Below are positions 7,772-16,293 of a stretch of 19,414 bases of DNA, piece after piece. Location: NCBI GenBank assembly GCA_041838515.1, contig JBGYPP010000070.1, positions 1-19,414 of the forward strand. Direction: 5' to 3'. A model generated the notes under the pieces. The model did no database searches, was not told the origin of the DNA, and was given only the letters and a program-made list of their open reading frames with translations. Positions within the stretch are counted from its first letter, which is position 1; each line of letters begins with the position of its first letter. The position numbers were made by a program, and so were the translations under genes. The DNA comes from JBGYPP01 sp041838515. Lineage in GTDB: Bacteria; Bacillota; Clostridia; Lachnospirales; Lachnospiraceae.

Positions 7772-9505
7772 CTAGAGTTTGTTCACCAAATGCTCCAGCA
7801 TCTGGTCTATGACATTGATATAGCGGCTGGAGGCGTTAAATCCGTTCTGAAAGCGTATCATATGGGATAGCTCCTCATCAGAGGATACGCCCAGCAGCTG
7901 CTCTCTGGACTCGTAGGTGTGCTGGGAAGTCTTTAGCTGGTTTTGGTAAATATGATTAAACACCGAGCCGGTATTGGCCAGCTGGGATACCAAATCCTGG
8001 TAATAGTTGCCAAAATTCGCTTTTTTCAGCACATTGGGATTGAGGCTGTAGGCCTCCTCCTGAAAGGCGGCCTTGAGGGCCTCCATAGTGGCCACATCCT
8101 CGCTGTTGTCGTCCAGGCGGAACCGCAGCATGGCCGGCTTTTGCAGCAGCTCCTTATTGACCTGGAGATTGCTGGTCCTATACAGCGTATCCGTGGAGGA
8201 GGCATCCTCCGGCATCCACACCCAGACCGTATTGCCCCCGGCATCCGTGGCCTGCTTGTAAGCCGGCGTAGTCCTCTTGGTGAACATCTGTATGGGCAGC
8301 CCCTGGGCATCCCGCAGATATCCGCCCGGCTGGGCATAGGCATATCTGGCATCCGCCAGCGCCTCCACCGTGCCATTCGGCCAGGTTACCGTCAAAGGCC
8401 CCTGCTGCATACCGCCGGCGCCGGTCAAAATCTCGTTTACCTTAGTAGATATCTTGTGTATCAAATTGTCAAATTCGGCCTGCACGTTCATGATTACCGA
8501 CTGGGATATATCCCCATAGCTGCCGGTGCCCAAATCCGTGTAATCTGCCCGTTTCTCACCCCTGGCCAGCAGCATGGCTTTCAATCCGCCTATGTCCGTA
8601 TTGTAATCCGAGGACACCTCCCGCTTAAGGTTGAACACCCTGGCCGTCTTGGCCATCTCTATCTTCTGGGGATCCGTCAAACCGTCCATGCGGGCATTGT
8701 GCTTCCAATAGACCAGGTAAAAATTGGTGGAGGGATCCACTATGGTGCTGATCTCGTAGTGGCTCTCGCCCCGGACAAAGTCCTCCCCCTCTATGCGCAC
8801 CCAGACATTGCCGCCTATGTCCTCGCCATAGCTCATATTGCAGAGGGCGGCCAGCTCATCCAATATATAATTGCGCCTGTCCCGCAGGTCATTGGCCTTT
8901 TCCACACCTCCGGTTTCTATGGCGCGCACCTGGTCGTTGAGCAGCAGAAGCTCCTGGCCGTAGGCGTTGATCAGATCCACCTTTTGCTTGATCTGATCAT
9001 TAACATTGTCCTGGTAGGCCGCCAATCCGCCGTACACCTCCTGGGCGCGGCTGATCAGCTCTGCGCTCCTGTGTACGAAAGTACCCTGGGTGATAGAACT
9101 GGCCGGATCCTTAGACAGCTCCTGCAGAGCCACCCACATATCGCTGATGGCGGTTTGAAAGGACTCCTGGTCCAACTCTCCCAGAAGATTCTCCACCTCG
9201 CCCACGGCCTCATAGGACACCTTGTAAAAATCCGCCCGGCCCACCTCCGTCCTATAGGTACGGTCCAGGAAGTAATCCCTGATCTGCTTTACCCTGTTAT
9301 AGACCACGCCCAGGCCGGTCTGCTGGTTGGATACGGCCTTGGGCGCCACAGCCAGCGTATTGTAGCGCTTAGTGCCGAACTCCACCTGCTGCCTGGTATA
9401 GCCCGGCGTTTCTACATTGGAGAGATTGTGCGCCGTGGTGTTCAGCGCGTTTTGGCTGCTCTGCAGGCCTGTATTGCCTATATATAAACTACCCATCAAA
9501 GGCAT
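7772..9505 (-). CDS. flgK: FlgK-family hook-associated protein, first copy
   Basis: 577 residues from the ATG at 9505. The N-terminus has the rod/hook motif (SSQNALNTTAHNLSNVETPG), then the FlgK helical region including KANDLRDRRNYILDELAALC near residue 210. The C-terminus has VSSDEELSHMIRFQNGFNAS and a terminal helix. It lacks the NPVTGQDYT-like central segment of the neighbouring copy and carries a different middle region (about 365-450). An in-frame GTG at 9514 is possible, but the AGAGG site is better spaced for 9505. The two FlgK proteins are clearly diverged, so this is an old duplication. It may be a second junction component or a variant; its separate role is unknown. Confidence 0.9.
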   Translation of the reverse strand: MPLMGSLYIGNTGLQSSQNALNTTAHNLSNVETPGYTRQQVEFGTKRYNTLAVAPKAVSNQQTGLGVVYNRVKQIRDYFLDRTYRTEVGRADFYKVSYEAVGEVENLLGELDQESFQTAISDMWVALQELSKDPASSITQGTFVHRSAELISRAQEVYGGLAAYQDNVNDQIKQKVDLINAYGQELLLLNDQVRAIETGGVEKANDLRDRRNYILDELAALCNMSYGEDIGGNVWVRIEGEDFVRGESHYEISTIVDPSTNFYLVYWKHNARMDGLTDPQKIEMAKTARVFNLKREVSSDYNTDIGGLKAMLLARGEKRADYTDLGTGSYGDISQSVIMNVQAEFDNLIHKISTKVNEILTGAGGMQQGPLTVTWPNGTVEALADARYAYAQPGGYLRDAQGLPIQMFTKRTTPAYKQATDAGGNTVWVWMPEDASSTDTLYRTSNLQVNKELLQKPAMLRFRLDDNSEDVATMEALKAAFQEEAYSLNPNVLKKANFGNYYQDLVSQLANTGSVFNHIYQNQLKTSQHTYESREQLLGVSSDEELSHMIRFQNGFNASSRYINVIDQMLEHLVNKL

Positions 9506-9520
9506 ATATGCCACCTCTTC

Positions 9521-10036
9521 CTATTGCTTGGCATCAAATATCTGGCTGCGCAAGCCGCTCCCGCCCACTATAGCCGCCTCCCGGCCGTAATTGGCCGTCT
9601 GAGGGCCGCTGGACATGGCCTGCAGCACGTTCAAATGAAACTCTGTCATCTCCAGCGCCGTACGTATCAGCTCGCCGTTTTGCTCATTAACCAGCCGCAG
9701 GGCCGATACGGCAGCCGTCAGCCTGTCTATCAATCCGGCCAGCGCCGCCTGCTCCTTGGGTCTCTGGCCCAGCAGCTCCGCCAGAGCGGTCAAGGTCAAT
9801 GTAGCGGGATTTTTGCCCAGCACATTGGCCACATCGGCAGTGATTTCCTGCCTCTGTCTGTCCCACTGCGCTATCCGGCCTGCAGCCTCCTGCTCTCTGG
9901 CCGTAATATCGTCCATCACCGCCAGATTTCCCTCTATTATGGCCGGGGTCTTGGACTTGCACAATTCCACCAGCGCTTCATATTCCCCCGCCTCTGCTTC
10001 CAGGACGGAGAGCAGATTCTCCATCAAGCTAGCCAC
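9521..10036 (-). CDS. flgN: FlgN family export chaperone
   Basis: 171 residues, all helical in character, with the FlgN pattern in the second half: an aliphatic helix followed by LRLVNEQNGELIRTALEMTE, matching the L-x-x-x-N-x-x-N-x-x-LI signature, then FHLNVLQAM. FlgN is the cytoplasmic chaperone for FlgK and FlgL, both encoded immediately downstream, which strongly supports the call. The start is GTG at 10036 with AAGGGGG five bases upstream; the in-frame ATG at 10024 has no such site. It follows flgM by 18 nt. A Gly/Ser-rich tail precedes the C-terminus. Confidence 0.9.
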   Translation of the reverse strand: MASLMENLLSVLEAEAGEYEALVELCKSKTPAIIEGNLAVMDDITAREQEAAGRIAQWDRQRQEITADVANVLGKNPATLTLTALAELLGQRPKEQAALAGLIDRLTAAVSALRLVNEQNGELIRTALEMTEFHLNVLQAMSSGPQTANYGREAAIVGGSGLRSQIFDAKQ

Positions 10037-10054
10037 AAATTCCCCCTTGCCGGC

Positions 10055-10312
10055 TTAGGAGAGCAGCCGGGCTGCCCAGTCCTCCAGATCCACGCTGTAA
10101 GTGCCGGCCTCTATCCTGGCCCTGAGCGCATCCACCTTGTCCTGCCGCACCTCCGGCTGCCTAGCCAGTGCCGCCTTGGCCACCTGTATATCCCTGCCCA
10201 GAGCGCTGATCTGCAATTGGTCGGTAAAACTGCCGCCAGCCCTGCCGGCTGTCTTTATGGTCTTGGCGCTCTTATAATTGGCTTGTATTTGATTATAAGC
10301 TTCTATACGCAT
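10055..10312 (-). CDS. flgM: anti-sigma-28 factor FlgM
   Basis: 85 residues, typical for FlgM. The first half is polar and probably disordered, with SALGRDIQVAKAAL. The second half carries the sigma-binding region VRQDKVDALRARIEAGTYSV followed by DLEDWAARLL, the most conserved FlgM pattern. FlgM binds sigma-28 and is exported once the hook is complete, releasing late gene expression. AGGAGGG lies six bases before the ATG. It is the first gene of the late operon, only 34 nt after mfd and downstream of a consensus sigma-28 promoter, so it should be autoregulated through the sigma factor it inhibits. Confidence 0.95.
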   Translation of the reverse strand: MRIEAYNQIQANYKSAKTIKTAGRAGGSFTDQLQISALGRDIQVAKAALARQPEVRQDKVDALRARIEAGTYSVDLEDWAARLLS

Positions 10313-10346
10313 AAACCGCCCTCCTGTTGTCTGTCCAAAGTCTTAC

Positions 10347-13300
10347 TCACTGTGTATATCGGCCATGCCCTGAGAAAACTTTAGCCCCAGCCTGCGCTTC
10401 CCCGTCCGAAACGGGAGATAAATGCCTCTGCACATCCTCCATCAGGGTTTCTGCCAGTTGCAGAACCCTCTCGCCGTCCTTTTGCGCCAGGCCGTCCAGC
10501 GCATAGGCCAGACTGAGGGTGGGATTGCCCAGGGGGGTAAATCCCAGTTTCTTCTTGTAAGCGGCCACCAGCCGGGGTATGCCCTCGGGCCGCACCGGCG
10601 CCTTGGGGGAGAAAATAAAGGCCAGACGGCCGCCGCCTCCCTTGATCTCCAGCAGCCCCAAACGGCTGCCCCGCACACGGAGCAGAGATATGCGCAGCAG
10701 ATTTTTCACCGCCTGGGGAGGCTTCCCATAGCGGTCCTGCATCTCTGCCTCCAGCTCCTCCCTCTCCTCATCGCTCTCCAAGCCGGCTATGCGCTTGTAC
10801 ATATCCAGTTTGTGTATCTCATCGGGTATATAATCCGGTGGTATAAATGCGTCCACGGCCAGCTCTACCTGGGCGGAAAATCCCTCCCAAGCGCCATCCC
10901 CCTCCTCGCCGGGGCCATCCTCCCCCCCTGCCCGCGCCAGGCGGGCAGATACGGCCAACCGCAGCAGGCGGCAATACAGCTCATATCCTATGGCCTCCAT
11001 ATGGCCGTGCTGACTCTTGCCCAACAGGTTGCCGGCGCCCCGGATCTCCAGATCCCGCATGGCTATACGGAACCCGCTGCCCAAATCGGTAAACTCCTTG
11101 ATGGCCTCCAGCCGCTTCTGCGCCACCTCCCGCAGCACCCGGTCCTTTTTATACAGCAGAAAGGCATAGGCCAGCCTGTCGGAGCGTCCCACCCTGCCCC
11201 TTAATTGATACAATTGCGCCAATCCGAACCTGTCCGCATCCTGCACCAGTATTGTGTTGACATTGGAGATGTCCAAACCGGTTTCTATGATGGTGGTGGA
11301 CACCAGCACATCTATCTCACCCTCCACAAAGTCCATCATAATCTCTTCCAGCTGGCTCTCCGGCATCTGGCCGTGGGCATAGCGCACCCTCGCCTCCGGC
11401 AGCATCTGCGACAACTGCCCCGCCACCTGCTCCATACCCTGTATACGGTTGCACACATAGTAGACCTGGCCGCCCCGGCCCAGTTCCCTCTGTATGGCCT
11501 CACGGACCATCTCCGGATTGTACTCCATCACATAGGTCTGTATGGGCTGCCTTTCCTGGGGCGGCTCCTCCAGCAGGCTCATCTTGCGTATACCGGCCAG
11601 GCTCATGTGCAGGGTCCGGGGTATGGGTGTGGCGCTAAGGGTTAGAACATCCACATCCTCTTTCCACTTCTTAATCTTCTCCTTGTGGCTGACCCCAAAC
11701 CTCTGTTCTTCGTCAACGATCAGCAGACCCAGGTCGTGGAAACGCACATCCTTGGACAGCAGCCTATGGGTGCCAATCACTATGTCCACATAGCCCTTTT
11801 GCAAATCCTCCAACACCTCCCGGATCTGCTTGGGCGTGCAGAAACGGCTCAAAAGGCCCACCCGCACGGGAAAATCCCCCATGCGCTTGCAAAAGCTGTA
11901 ATAATGCTGCTGCGCCAATATGGTGGTGGGCACCAGATAGGCCACCTGCTTGTTTTCCTGCACGGCCTTAAAGGCGGCCCTGATGGCTATCTCCGTCTTA
12001 CCAAAGCCCACATCCCCGCAGATGAGCCTGTCCATCATGGAAGGGCTCTCCATATCTCTCTTGGTATCCTCTATAGCCGCCCACTGGTCCTGGGTTTCCT
12101 GATGGGGGAACAATTCCTCAAATTCCTTTTGCCACAGCGTATCCGGCCCATAGGCATATCCCCTCTTCTGCTCCCTGGCCGCATACAGCTCCACCAGGTC
12201 CCTGGCCATCTCTTCCACCGCCGCCCTGGCCCTCTGCTTGGACTTCTCCCAGGCGGCGCCCCCCAGCTTGCTCAGGACCGGCCTCTTTTCCCCTCCGGCG
12301 CCCATATACTTCTGTATGGCATCCAAGGCCGTAGCCGGCACATACAATTTGCCCCCGTCCTTGTAAGCAATCTTGAGGAAATCCTTTTGCACGCCCTCCA
12401 CTTCCACCTTGTCCAGACCCTGGTATATGCCCACGCCATGGCGCTCATGCACCACATAATCCCCCACGGACAGCTGATGGAAATCCTTGACGGGCAAATG
12501 CGCCCCATCCTTTTTCCTTGGTTGCCGGGCCTCCCTCCGGCCGCCTATCCAATCCGCCTCGGTCAAAATGCCAAAGCGTATGTCCTGATACAGAAATCCT
12601 TGTGCCGCATATCCATAACATATCATCACCCTGCCCGGCTGGGGGCAGTCCTGCGCATCCCTCTGGCAAAAGGCAGCCACCCCCGCCTCCGCCAACTCCC
12701 CGGCCAGCCTCTGCCCCCGGGTGCGGGAGGCGCAAAAGAGTATCAGCGCATATCCCTTGGAGGCCAGATCCGCCAGATCCTTGGCCATGGCGGCAAAATT
12801 ATTCTTATAGGCAGAAATTCCGGAGGAGCGCAGCTGCGCCTCCTGGCTATACTCCAGAGGATCTGCCCCGCCCTCCAGGCTGGCCATGGACAGCTTGGGC
12901 AGGCCCGACATCAGCGCAGCCACCTCCTCCGGAGAGAGCAAAAGCGCGCTCTGCCCAGGCAATATCTCCCCCCGCCCCAGCCGGGCCTCCATGCTCTGCA
13001 AAAACTCCGCATATATTGCCCCTCCGCTGGCAAAACACCTGTCCGGCTCGTCCAGCGCCAGGGCTGGAAGCTCCCCAGGACCACAGGCCTGCTTTGCTAG
13101 CTCCAACAGGGAATAGGTATGGGGGTAAAAATAGGGTACAAAAGCATCCAGTACGCCCAGAGCCATGCCCTCCTGCAAGGACTCCTCCAGCATATGGACA
13201 TCCTCCTCCAACCGACGGGCGGGTCCCTTCTCCCCTCTGGCCAAAAATGCCTCTGTCTGGGACTTGGCCTCCGCCTGTATGGCCTCCAAGCCCGCCTGCA

Positions 13301-13991
13301 CCCTAGGCGCGTCCAATACCATCTCCGTGGCCGGGCCTATCTCCACCTCGTCTATCTCTCCCAGGGAGCGCTGGGTGGAAATGTCAAAATACCGTATGGA
13401 ATCGATCTCCTCCCCCCACCACTCCAGACGGCAGGGATACTCCCCGGTCAGATCATATATGTCCAGCAATCCGCCACGGCGGGCAAACTGCCCCCGGTCC
13501 TCCACCTGGCTCACCCGGGAATATCCCAGGGAGGCCAGTGCCGCCTCCAGGGCAGAGATATCCCTCTCCTCCCCCTTGCGCAGAGAGAGGCAGGACCGGG
13601 CTTCCCAAGGCGCCTGCCTGGCCATCAGCGCTCCAAAAGTGCTGACTATGGTACAGGGCTGGCCAGAGTACAGCCGCCTCAGCGCCTCTATCCTCTGGGC
13701 CGCCTGCTCCTTTCCCTTGAGGTCCGCATGAAAAAACAGCAGATCCTTAGCCGGGTAACGCAGCCTTTTCTTGTCATACAGGGACAAGGCCTCATAGATC
13801 TCCCTCTGGCGCTGCTCGCTGTGGGTGATGATCAGACGTATACGGCAGTTCTGGCTCACAGCGTGAAAGAAATGGCTCTTTTGGGCCTGGAGCAGCCCAT
13901 AGATCTTGGCTCCCCAGCCCGGGGTTCGCAACCCCGCCTGCCACTGTGTGAAACCGGGTATATCCTCCAGGGCTTTTGTATATGCTTCCAT
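10347..13991 (-). CDS. mfd: transcription-repair coupling factor Mfd
   Basis: About 1214 residues, the usual size. In order: UvrB-like N-terminal modules; the RNA polymerase-interacting module near 510 (GDYVVHERHGVGIYQGLDKV); helicase motif I near 660 (CGDVGFGKTEIAIRAAF); motif II DEEQ near 760; TLSATPIPRTLHMSL; then the second helicase lobe with TTIIETGLDISNVNTI and QLRGRVGRSDR near 934; and a C-terminal domain. Mfd removes stalled RNA polymerase and recruits UvrA to DNA lesions. The ATG at 13997 is only one base after GAGGAG, whereas the ATG at 13991 is seven bases away, so I chose the latter. It follows pth by 12 nt. Its last codons contain the sigma-28 promoter for flgM. Confidence 0.97.
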   Translation of the reverse strand: MEAYTKALEDIPGFTQWQAGLRTPGWGAKIYGLLQAQKSHFFHAVSQNCRIRLIITHSEQRQREIYEALSLYDKKRLRYPAKDLLFFHADLKGKEQAAQRIEALRRLYSGQPCTIVSTFGALMARQAPWEARSCLSLRKGEERDISALEAALASLGYSRVSQVEDRGQFARRGGLLDIYDLTGEYPCRLEWWGEEIDSIRYFDISTQRSLGEIDEVEIGPATEMVLDAPRVQAGLEAIQAEAKSQTEAFLARGEKGPARRLEEDVHMLEESLQEGMALGVLDAFVPYFYPHTYSLLELAKQACGPGELPALALDEPDRCFASGGAIYAEFLQSMEARLGRGEILPGQSALLLSPEEVAALMSGLPKLSMASLEGGADPLEYSQEAQLRSSGISAYKNNFAAMAKDLADLASKGYALILFCASRTRGQRLAGELAEAGVAAFCQRDAQDCPQPGRVMICYGYAAQGFLYQDIRFGILTEADWIGGRREARQPRKKDGAHLPVKDFHQLSVGDYVVHERHGVGIYQGLDKVEVEGVQKDFLKIAYKDGGKLYVPATALDAIQKYMGAGGEKRPVLSKLGGAAWEKSKQRARAAVEEMARDLVELYAAREQKRGYAYGPDTLWQKEFEELFPHQETQDQWAAIEDTKRDMESPSMMDRLICGDVGFGKTEIAIRAAFKAVQENKQVAYLVPTTILAQQHYYSFCKRMGDFPVRVGLLSRFCTPKQIREVLEDLQKGYVDIVIGTHRLLSKDVRFHDLGLLIVDEEQRFGVSHKEKIKKWKEDVDVLTLSATPIPRTLHMSLAGIRKMSLLEEPPQERQPIQTYVMEYNPEMVREAIQRELGRGGQVYYVCNRIQGMEQVAGQLSQMLPEARVRYAHGQMPESQLEEIMMDFVEGEIDVLVSTTIIETGLDISNVNTILVQDADRFGLAQLYQLRGRVGRSDRLAYAFLLYKKDRVLREVAQKRLEAIKEFTDLGSGFRIAMRDLEIRGAGNLLGKSQHGHMEAIGYELYCRLLRLAVSARLARAGGEDGPGEEGDGAWEGFSAQVELAVDAFIPPDYIPDEIHKLDMYKRIAGLESDEEREELEAEMQDRYGKPPQAVKNLLRISLLRVRGSRLGLLEIKGGGGRLAFIFSPKAPVRPEGIPRLVAAYKKKLGFTPLGNPTLSLAYALDGLAQKDGERVLQLAETLMEDVQRHLSPVSDGEAQAGAKVFSGHGRYTQ
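10356..10383 (-). promoter_or_regulatory. sigma-28 (SigD/FliA-type) promoter for flgM and the late flagellar operon
   Basis: On the minus strand TAAA (10383-10380) is followed by 16 nt and then GCCGATAT (10363-10356). This matches the known sigma-28 consensus TAAA-N14-16-GCCGATAT without a mismatch. The start of transcription would be near 10349, at the mfd stop codon, giving a leader of about 37 nt before the flgM ATG. The whole element lies within mfd coding sequence. Confidence 0.88.
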
Positions 13992-14003
13992 GGGCATACT
14001 CCT

Positions 14004-14630
14004 CTACTGACGGCCGTCTGGGCGCATTTCTCCCCCGGCCGGCGGCTCCTCCTCTTTCTTCTTCTTCGGTGTGTTCCAGCGGTTCATGGCTTTCTGAGGG
14101 CCTTGCAGCACGCACATTTCCAAAGCCTGAACGGCGTCATCCACCGCCTGCTCCACCAGCGCCTCCTCTTCCTTGGCAAATCGGCCCAGCACATAGTCTG
14201 CCAGGTCGTACTGTGGAGGCTTTTCTCCAACGCCCATCCTGAGCCGGGCAAAATCCTGCCGCCCCAGATGCTGTATCAGGCTTTTTAATCCATTATGCCC
14301 GCCGGCGCTGCCAGAGAGGCGGAGCCGCAGCGCCCCCGGCGGCAGGCTGATTTCATCACAGACCACAATCAGCCTCTGCCCGGCATCTTCCTTATAGTAA
14401 TCTATCAGCTGGCGCAGGCTCTCCCCGCTGCGGTTCATATAGGTCTGAGGCTTGACCAGCAACACCCTTTCCCCTCCTATATACCCCCCGGCCGTCAGCG
14501 CGCTGTATTTCCCCTCCCGCCAGGGCGCGCCCATGGCCACGGCCATGGCATCCATCACCATAAAACCTATATTGTGCCTGGTTTTCTCATACTCCCTGCC
14601 GGGATTGCCCAGCCCCGCCATTATCCACAT
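14004..14630 (-). CDS. pth: peptidyl-tRNA hydrolase
   Basis: 208 residues from the ATG at 14630. The Pth signature elements are all present: GLGNPG near the start, TRHNIGF with the catalytic His, KPQTYMNRSGES, the Asp in VVCDEISLPPG, and GSAGGHNGLKS. The enzyme releases peptides from prematurely dropped peptidyl-tRNA. The C-terminus carries an extra charged tail of about 20 residues (KKKKEEEPPAGG), probably unstructured. An in-frame ATG at 14642 exists, but GGAGG is five bases before 14630. The pth-mfd pairing is common in Firmicutes. It lies just after the spoVG terminator and is probably the first gene of its transcript. Confidence 0.96.
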   Translation of the reverse strand: MWIMAGLGNPGREYEKTRHNIGFMVMDAMAVAMGAPWREGKYSALTAGGYIGGERVLLVKPQTYMNRSGESLRQLIDYYKEDAGQRLIVVCDEISLPPGALRLRLSGSAGGHNGLKSLIQHLGRQDFARLRMGVGEKPPQYDLADYVLGRFAKEEEALVEQAVDDAVQALEMCVLQGPQKAMNRWNTPKKKKEEEPPAGGEMRPDGRQ

Positions 14631-14648
14631 ATGCACCTCCATTGTAAA

Positions 14649-14676
14649 ATTCTATCTTAGCAAAAAAAACGCACAA
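14649..14676 (-). promoter_or_regulatory. possible weak promoter for pth-mfd
   Basis: On the minus strand TTGTGC (14676-14671), a 16-nt spacer and TAGAAT (14654-14649) give 3/6 and 5/6 matches to the vegetative consensus. The -35 region abuts the spoVG terminator. It is the only plausible promoter between that terminator and pth, but the -35 is poor. Confidence 0.3.
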
Positions 14677-14721
14677 AAAAAAGCCCTGGCCAGGCATTAC
14701 AGCCTGGCCAGGGCCTTTTTT
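14675..14721 (-). terminator. strong bidirectional intrinsic terminator after spoVG
   Basis: GCCCTGGCCAGGC (14683-14695) and its exact reverse complement (14702-14714) form a perfect 13-bp stem with a 6-nt loop. On the minus strand eight T residues follow (14682-14675), ending the spoVG transcript. On the plus strand the stem is followed by C and six T residues (14716-14721), so it could act in both directions. It separates the glg-spoVG unit from pth-mfd. Confidence 0.93.
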
Positions 14722-14777
14722 CCAGAAAAACGCGCCAAGGTTTTCCCCTGCCCTTGGCCCTATTCCGGGCGGCGGGT

Positions 14778-15059
14778 CTAGCCCACCATATCCTCCTGGC
14801 TCTCCAGAAGGGCTTTTTTGTAATTGCGCAGGATCGTGCTCTGGAGCTGCTCTCTGGCATCCGAGTTGATGGGATGGGCTATATCCCGGAATTCCCCGTC
14901 CTGTGCCCGCTTGCTGGGCATAGCGATGAATAAGCCCTTCTCCCCTTCGATGACCTTGATATCGTGAACCACCAGCTCATCGTCCAGTGTCACCGATACC
15001 ACGGCTTTCATCTTGCCTTCTTTGGTAATTTTGCGCACTCTGACATCCGTAATTTGCAC
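14778..15059 (-). CDS. spoVG: SpoVG regulatory protein
   Basis: 93 residues, the family size. The sequence MQITDVRVRKITKEGKMKAV, DELVVHDIKVIEGEKGLFIA, MPSKRAQDGEFRDIAHPINS is highly characteristic of SpoVG. Family members are nucleic-acid-binding regulators first linked to sporulation and septation in Bacillus and later to virulence and cell-wall traits. The start is GTG at 15059 with AGGGGG five bases upstream. It lies 61 nt after glgD on the same strand and ends before a strong terminator. I could not find a convincing sigma-H promoter in the 61-nt gap, so it may be read from the glgC promoter or from one I cannot recognise. Confidence 0.95.
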   Translation of the reverse strand: MQITDVRVRKITKEGKMKAVVSVTLDDELVVHDIKVIEGEKGLFIAMPSKRAQDGEFRDIAHPINSDAREQLQSTILRNYKKALLESQEDMVG

Positions 15060-15120
15060 AGTTTCCCCCTTTCACTTTTTTGAACAAGCCTTTCACACAA
15101 GTTGTACATCTGTCACTCCT

Positions 15121-16239
15121 TTAGATCACATACCTCGCGTTCCTCTCCACTACTATCTTTATTCCATTTTCCCCTAAGTAATGGGAGTTCGGACGAATGG
15201 TATCCCTGCTCTCCACTATGCAATTTTCAATGTACGTATTATCCCCTATGTATACGTCATTGAGAATGATAGAGTTCTTGATCACACAATTGTTGCCTAT
15301 GTAGCTCTTCTTAAAGACAACCGAGTTTTCTACCGTTCCGTTGACGATGCAGCCGCTGGATATAATACTGTTGCGGACCTGACTGCCTATATTATACTTT
15401 GCCGGCGGCAAATCGTCTACCTTGGAATATACATCGGGATACTGATGGAAGAAATAATCTCTCACCTCCGGTTTGAGGAAGTCCATATTGGTCTGGTAGT
15501 AATCCTCCACCGATGCCACATTACGCCAGTATTTCTCTATCTTGTAACCGTAAATATGCTTGATATCCTTGCTCCGTATCAGTATATCCCGCACAAAATC
15601 GTAACGGTCCTCCTCGGCGCAATGCTCTATCATCTCTATCAGCTGGCGGCGGCGTATGACATAAATGCCGCAGGATATGGTATTGGTCTTAGCCTTGAGG
15701 GGCTTCTCCTCGAACTCCTCAATGCGGTACTTCTCGTTCATTTTGAGAACGCCGAAGCGATCCACATTGATGTCCGGCTCCATCTCCCTGCACACCACGG
15801 TGATGTCGGCTTTCTTGGCTATATGGTACTCCAGCAGCCTGTTGTAATCCAGCTTGTACACCCCATCTCCGGAAGCTATGATCACATAGGGTTCATGGCT
15901 GTCCTTCAAAAAGGAGAGGTTTTGCCAAATGGCGTCTGCCGTACCCCTGTACCAGCTGCTGTTGTCCGCCGTCACCGCCGGCGTAAACACGAATAAGCCT
16001 CCCTGTTTTCGGCCGAAATCCCACCATTTGGACGAGCTCAAATGCTCGTTGAGGCTTTTGGCATTGTACTGGGTAAATACCGCCACCTTCTGTATGTGGG
16101 AGTTGGCCATGCTGCTCAGGGTAAAGTCTATGCTCCGGTAGCTGCCCGCTATGGGCATGGCGCACACGGCCCGCTTCTGGGACAATTCCTTCATGCGGTG
16201 GTTATTTCCGCCCGCCAATATGACTCCTATCGCTCTCAA
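15121..16239 (-). CDS. glgD: GlgD, regulatory subunit of glucose-1-phosphate adenylyltransferase
   Basis: 372 residues: an N-terminal nucleotidyltransferase fold followed by a left-handed beta-helix with hexapeptide repeats from about 280. The first loop reads GGNNHRMKELSQKRAVCAMP in place of the catalytic GGxGxRLxxLTxxxAKPAV of GlgC, as expected for GlgD, which is usually inactive alone and stimulates GlgC. SWYRGTADAIWQN and the GIYVIRRR segment keep the family scaffold. The start appears to be TTG at 16239 with AGGTGG six bases upstream; no ATG is near. It follows glgC by 54 nt. Together they make ADP-glucose for glycogen synthesis. Confidence 0.94.
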   Translation of the reverse strand: MRAIGVILAGGNNHRMKELSQKRAVCAMPIAGSYRSIDFTLSSMANSHIQKVAVFTQYNAKSLNEHLSSSKWWDFGRKQGGLFVFTPAVTADNSSWYRGTADAIWQNLSFLKDSHEPYVIIASGDGVYKLDYNRLLEYHIAKKADITVVCREMEPDINVDRFGVLKMNEKYRIEEFEEKPLKAKTNTISCGIYVIRRRQLIEMIEHCAEEDRYDFVRDILIRSKDIKHIYGYKIEKYWRNVASVEDYYQTNMDFLKPEVRDYFFHQYPDVYSKVDDLPPAKYNIGSQVRNSIISSGCIVNGTVENSVVFKKSYIGNNCVIKNSIILNDVYIGDNTYIENCIVESRDTIRPNSHYLGENGIKIVVERNARYVI

Positions 16240-16293
16240 CCCGCACCACCTGCCTTTCTACTCTATGCCCGGGTTTGTACCTGCGTCCATCTC

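Noticed and set aside
9688..9709. GCCGATAC on the plus strand inside flgN as a sigma-28 -10 element
   Set aside because: One mismatch, no TAAA at the right spacing, and it would point away from any gene on that strand.
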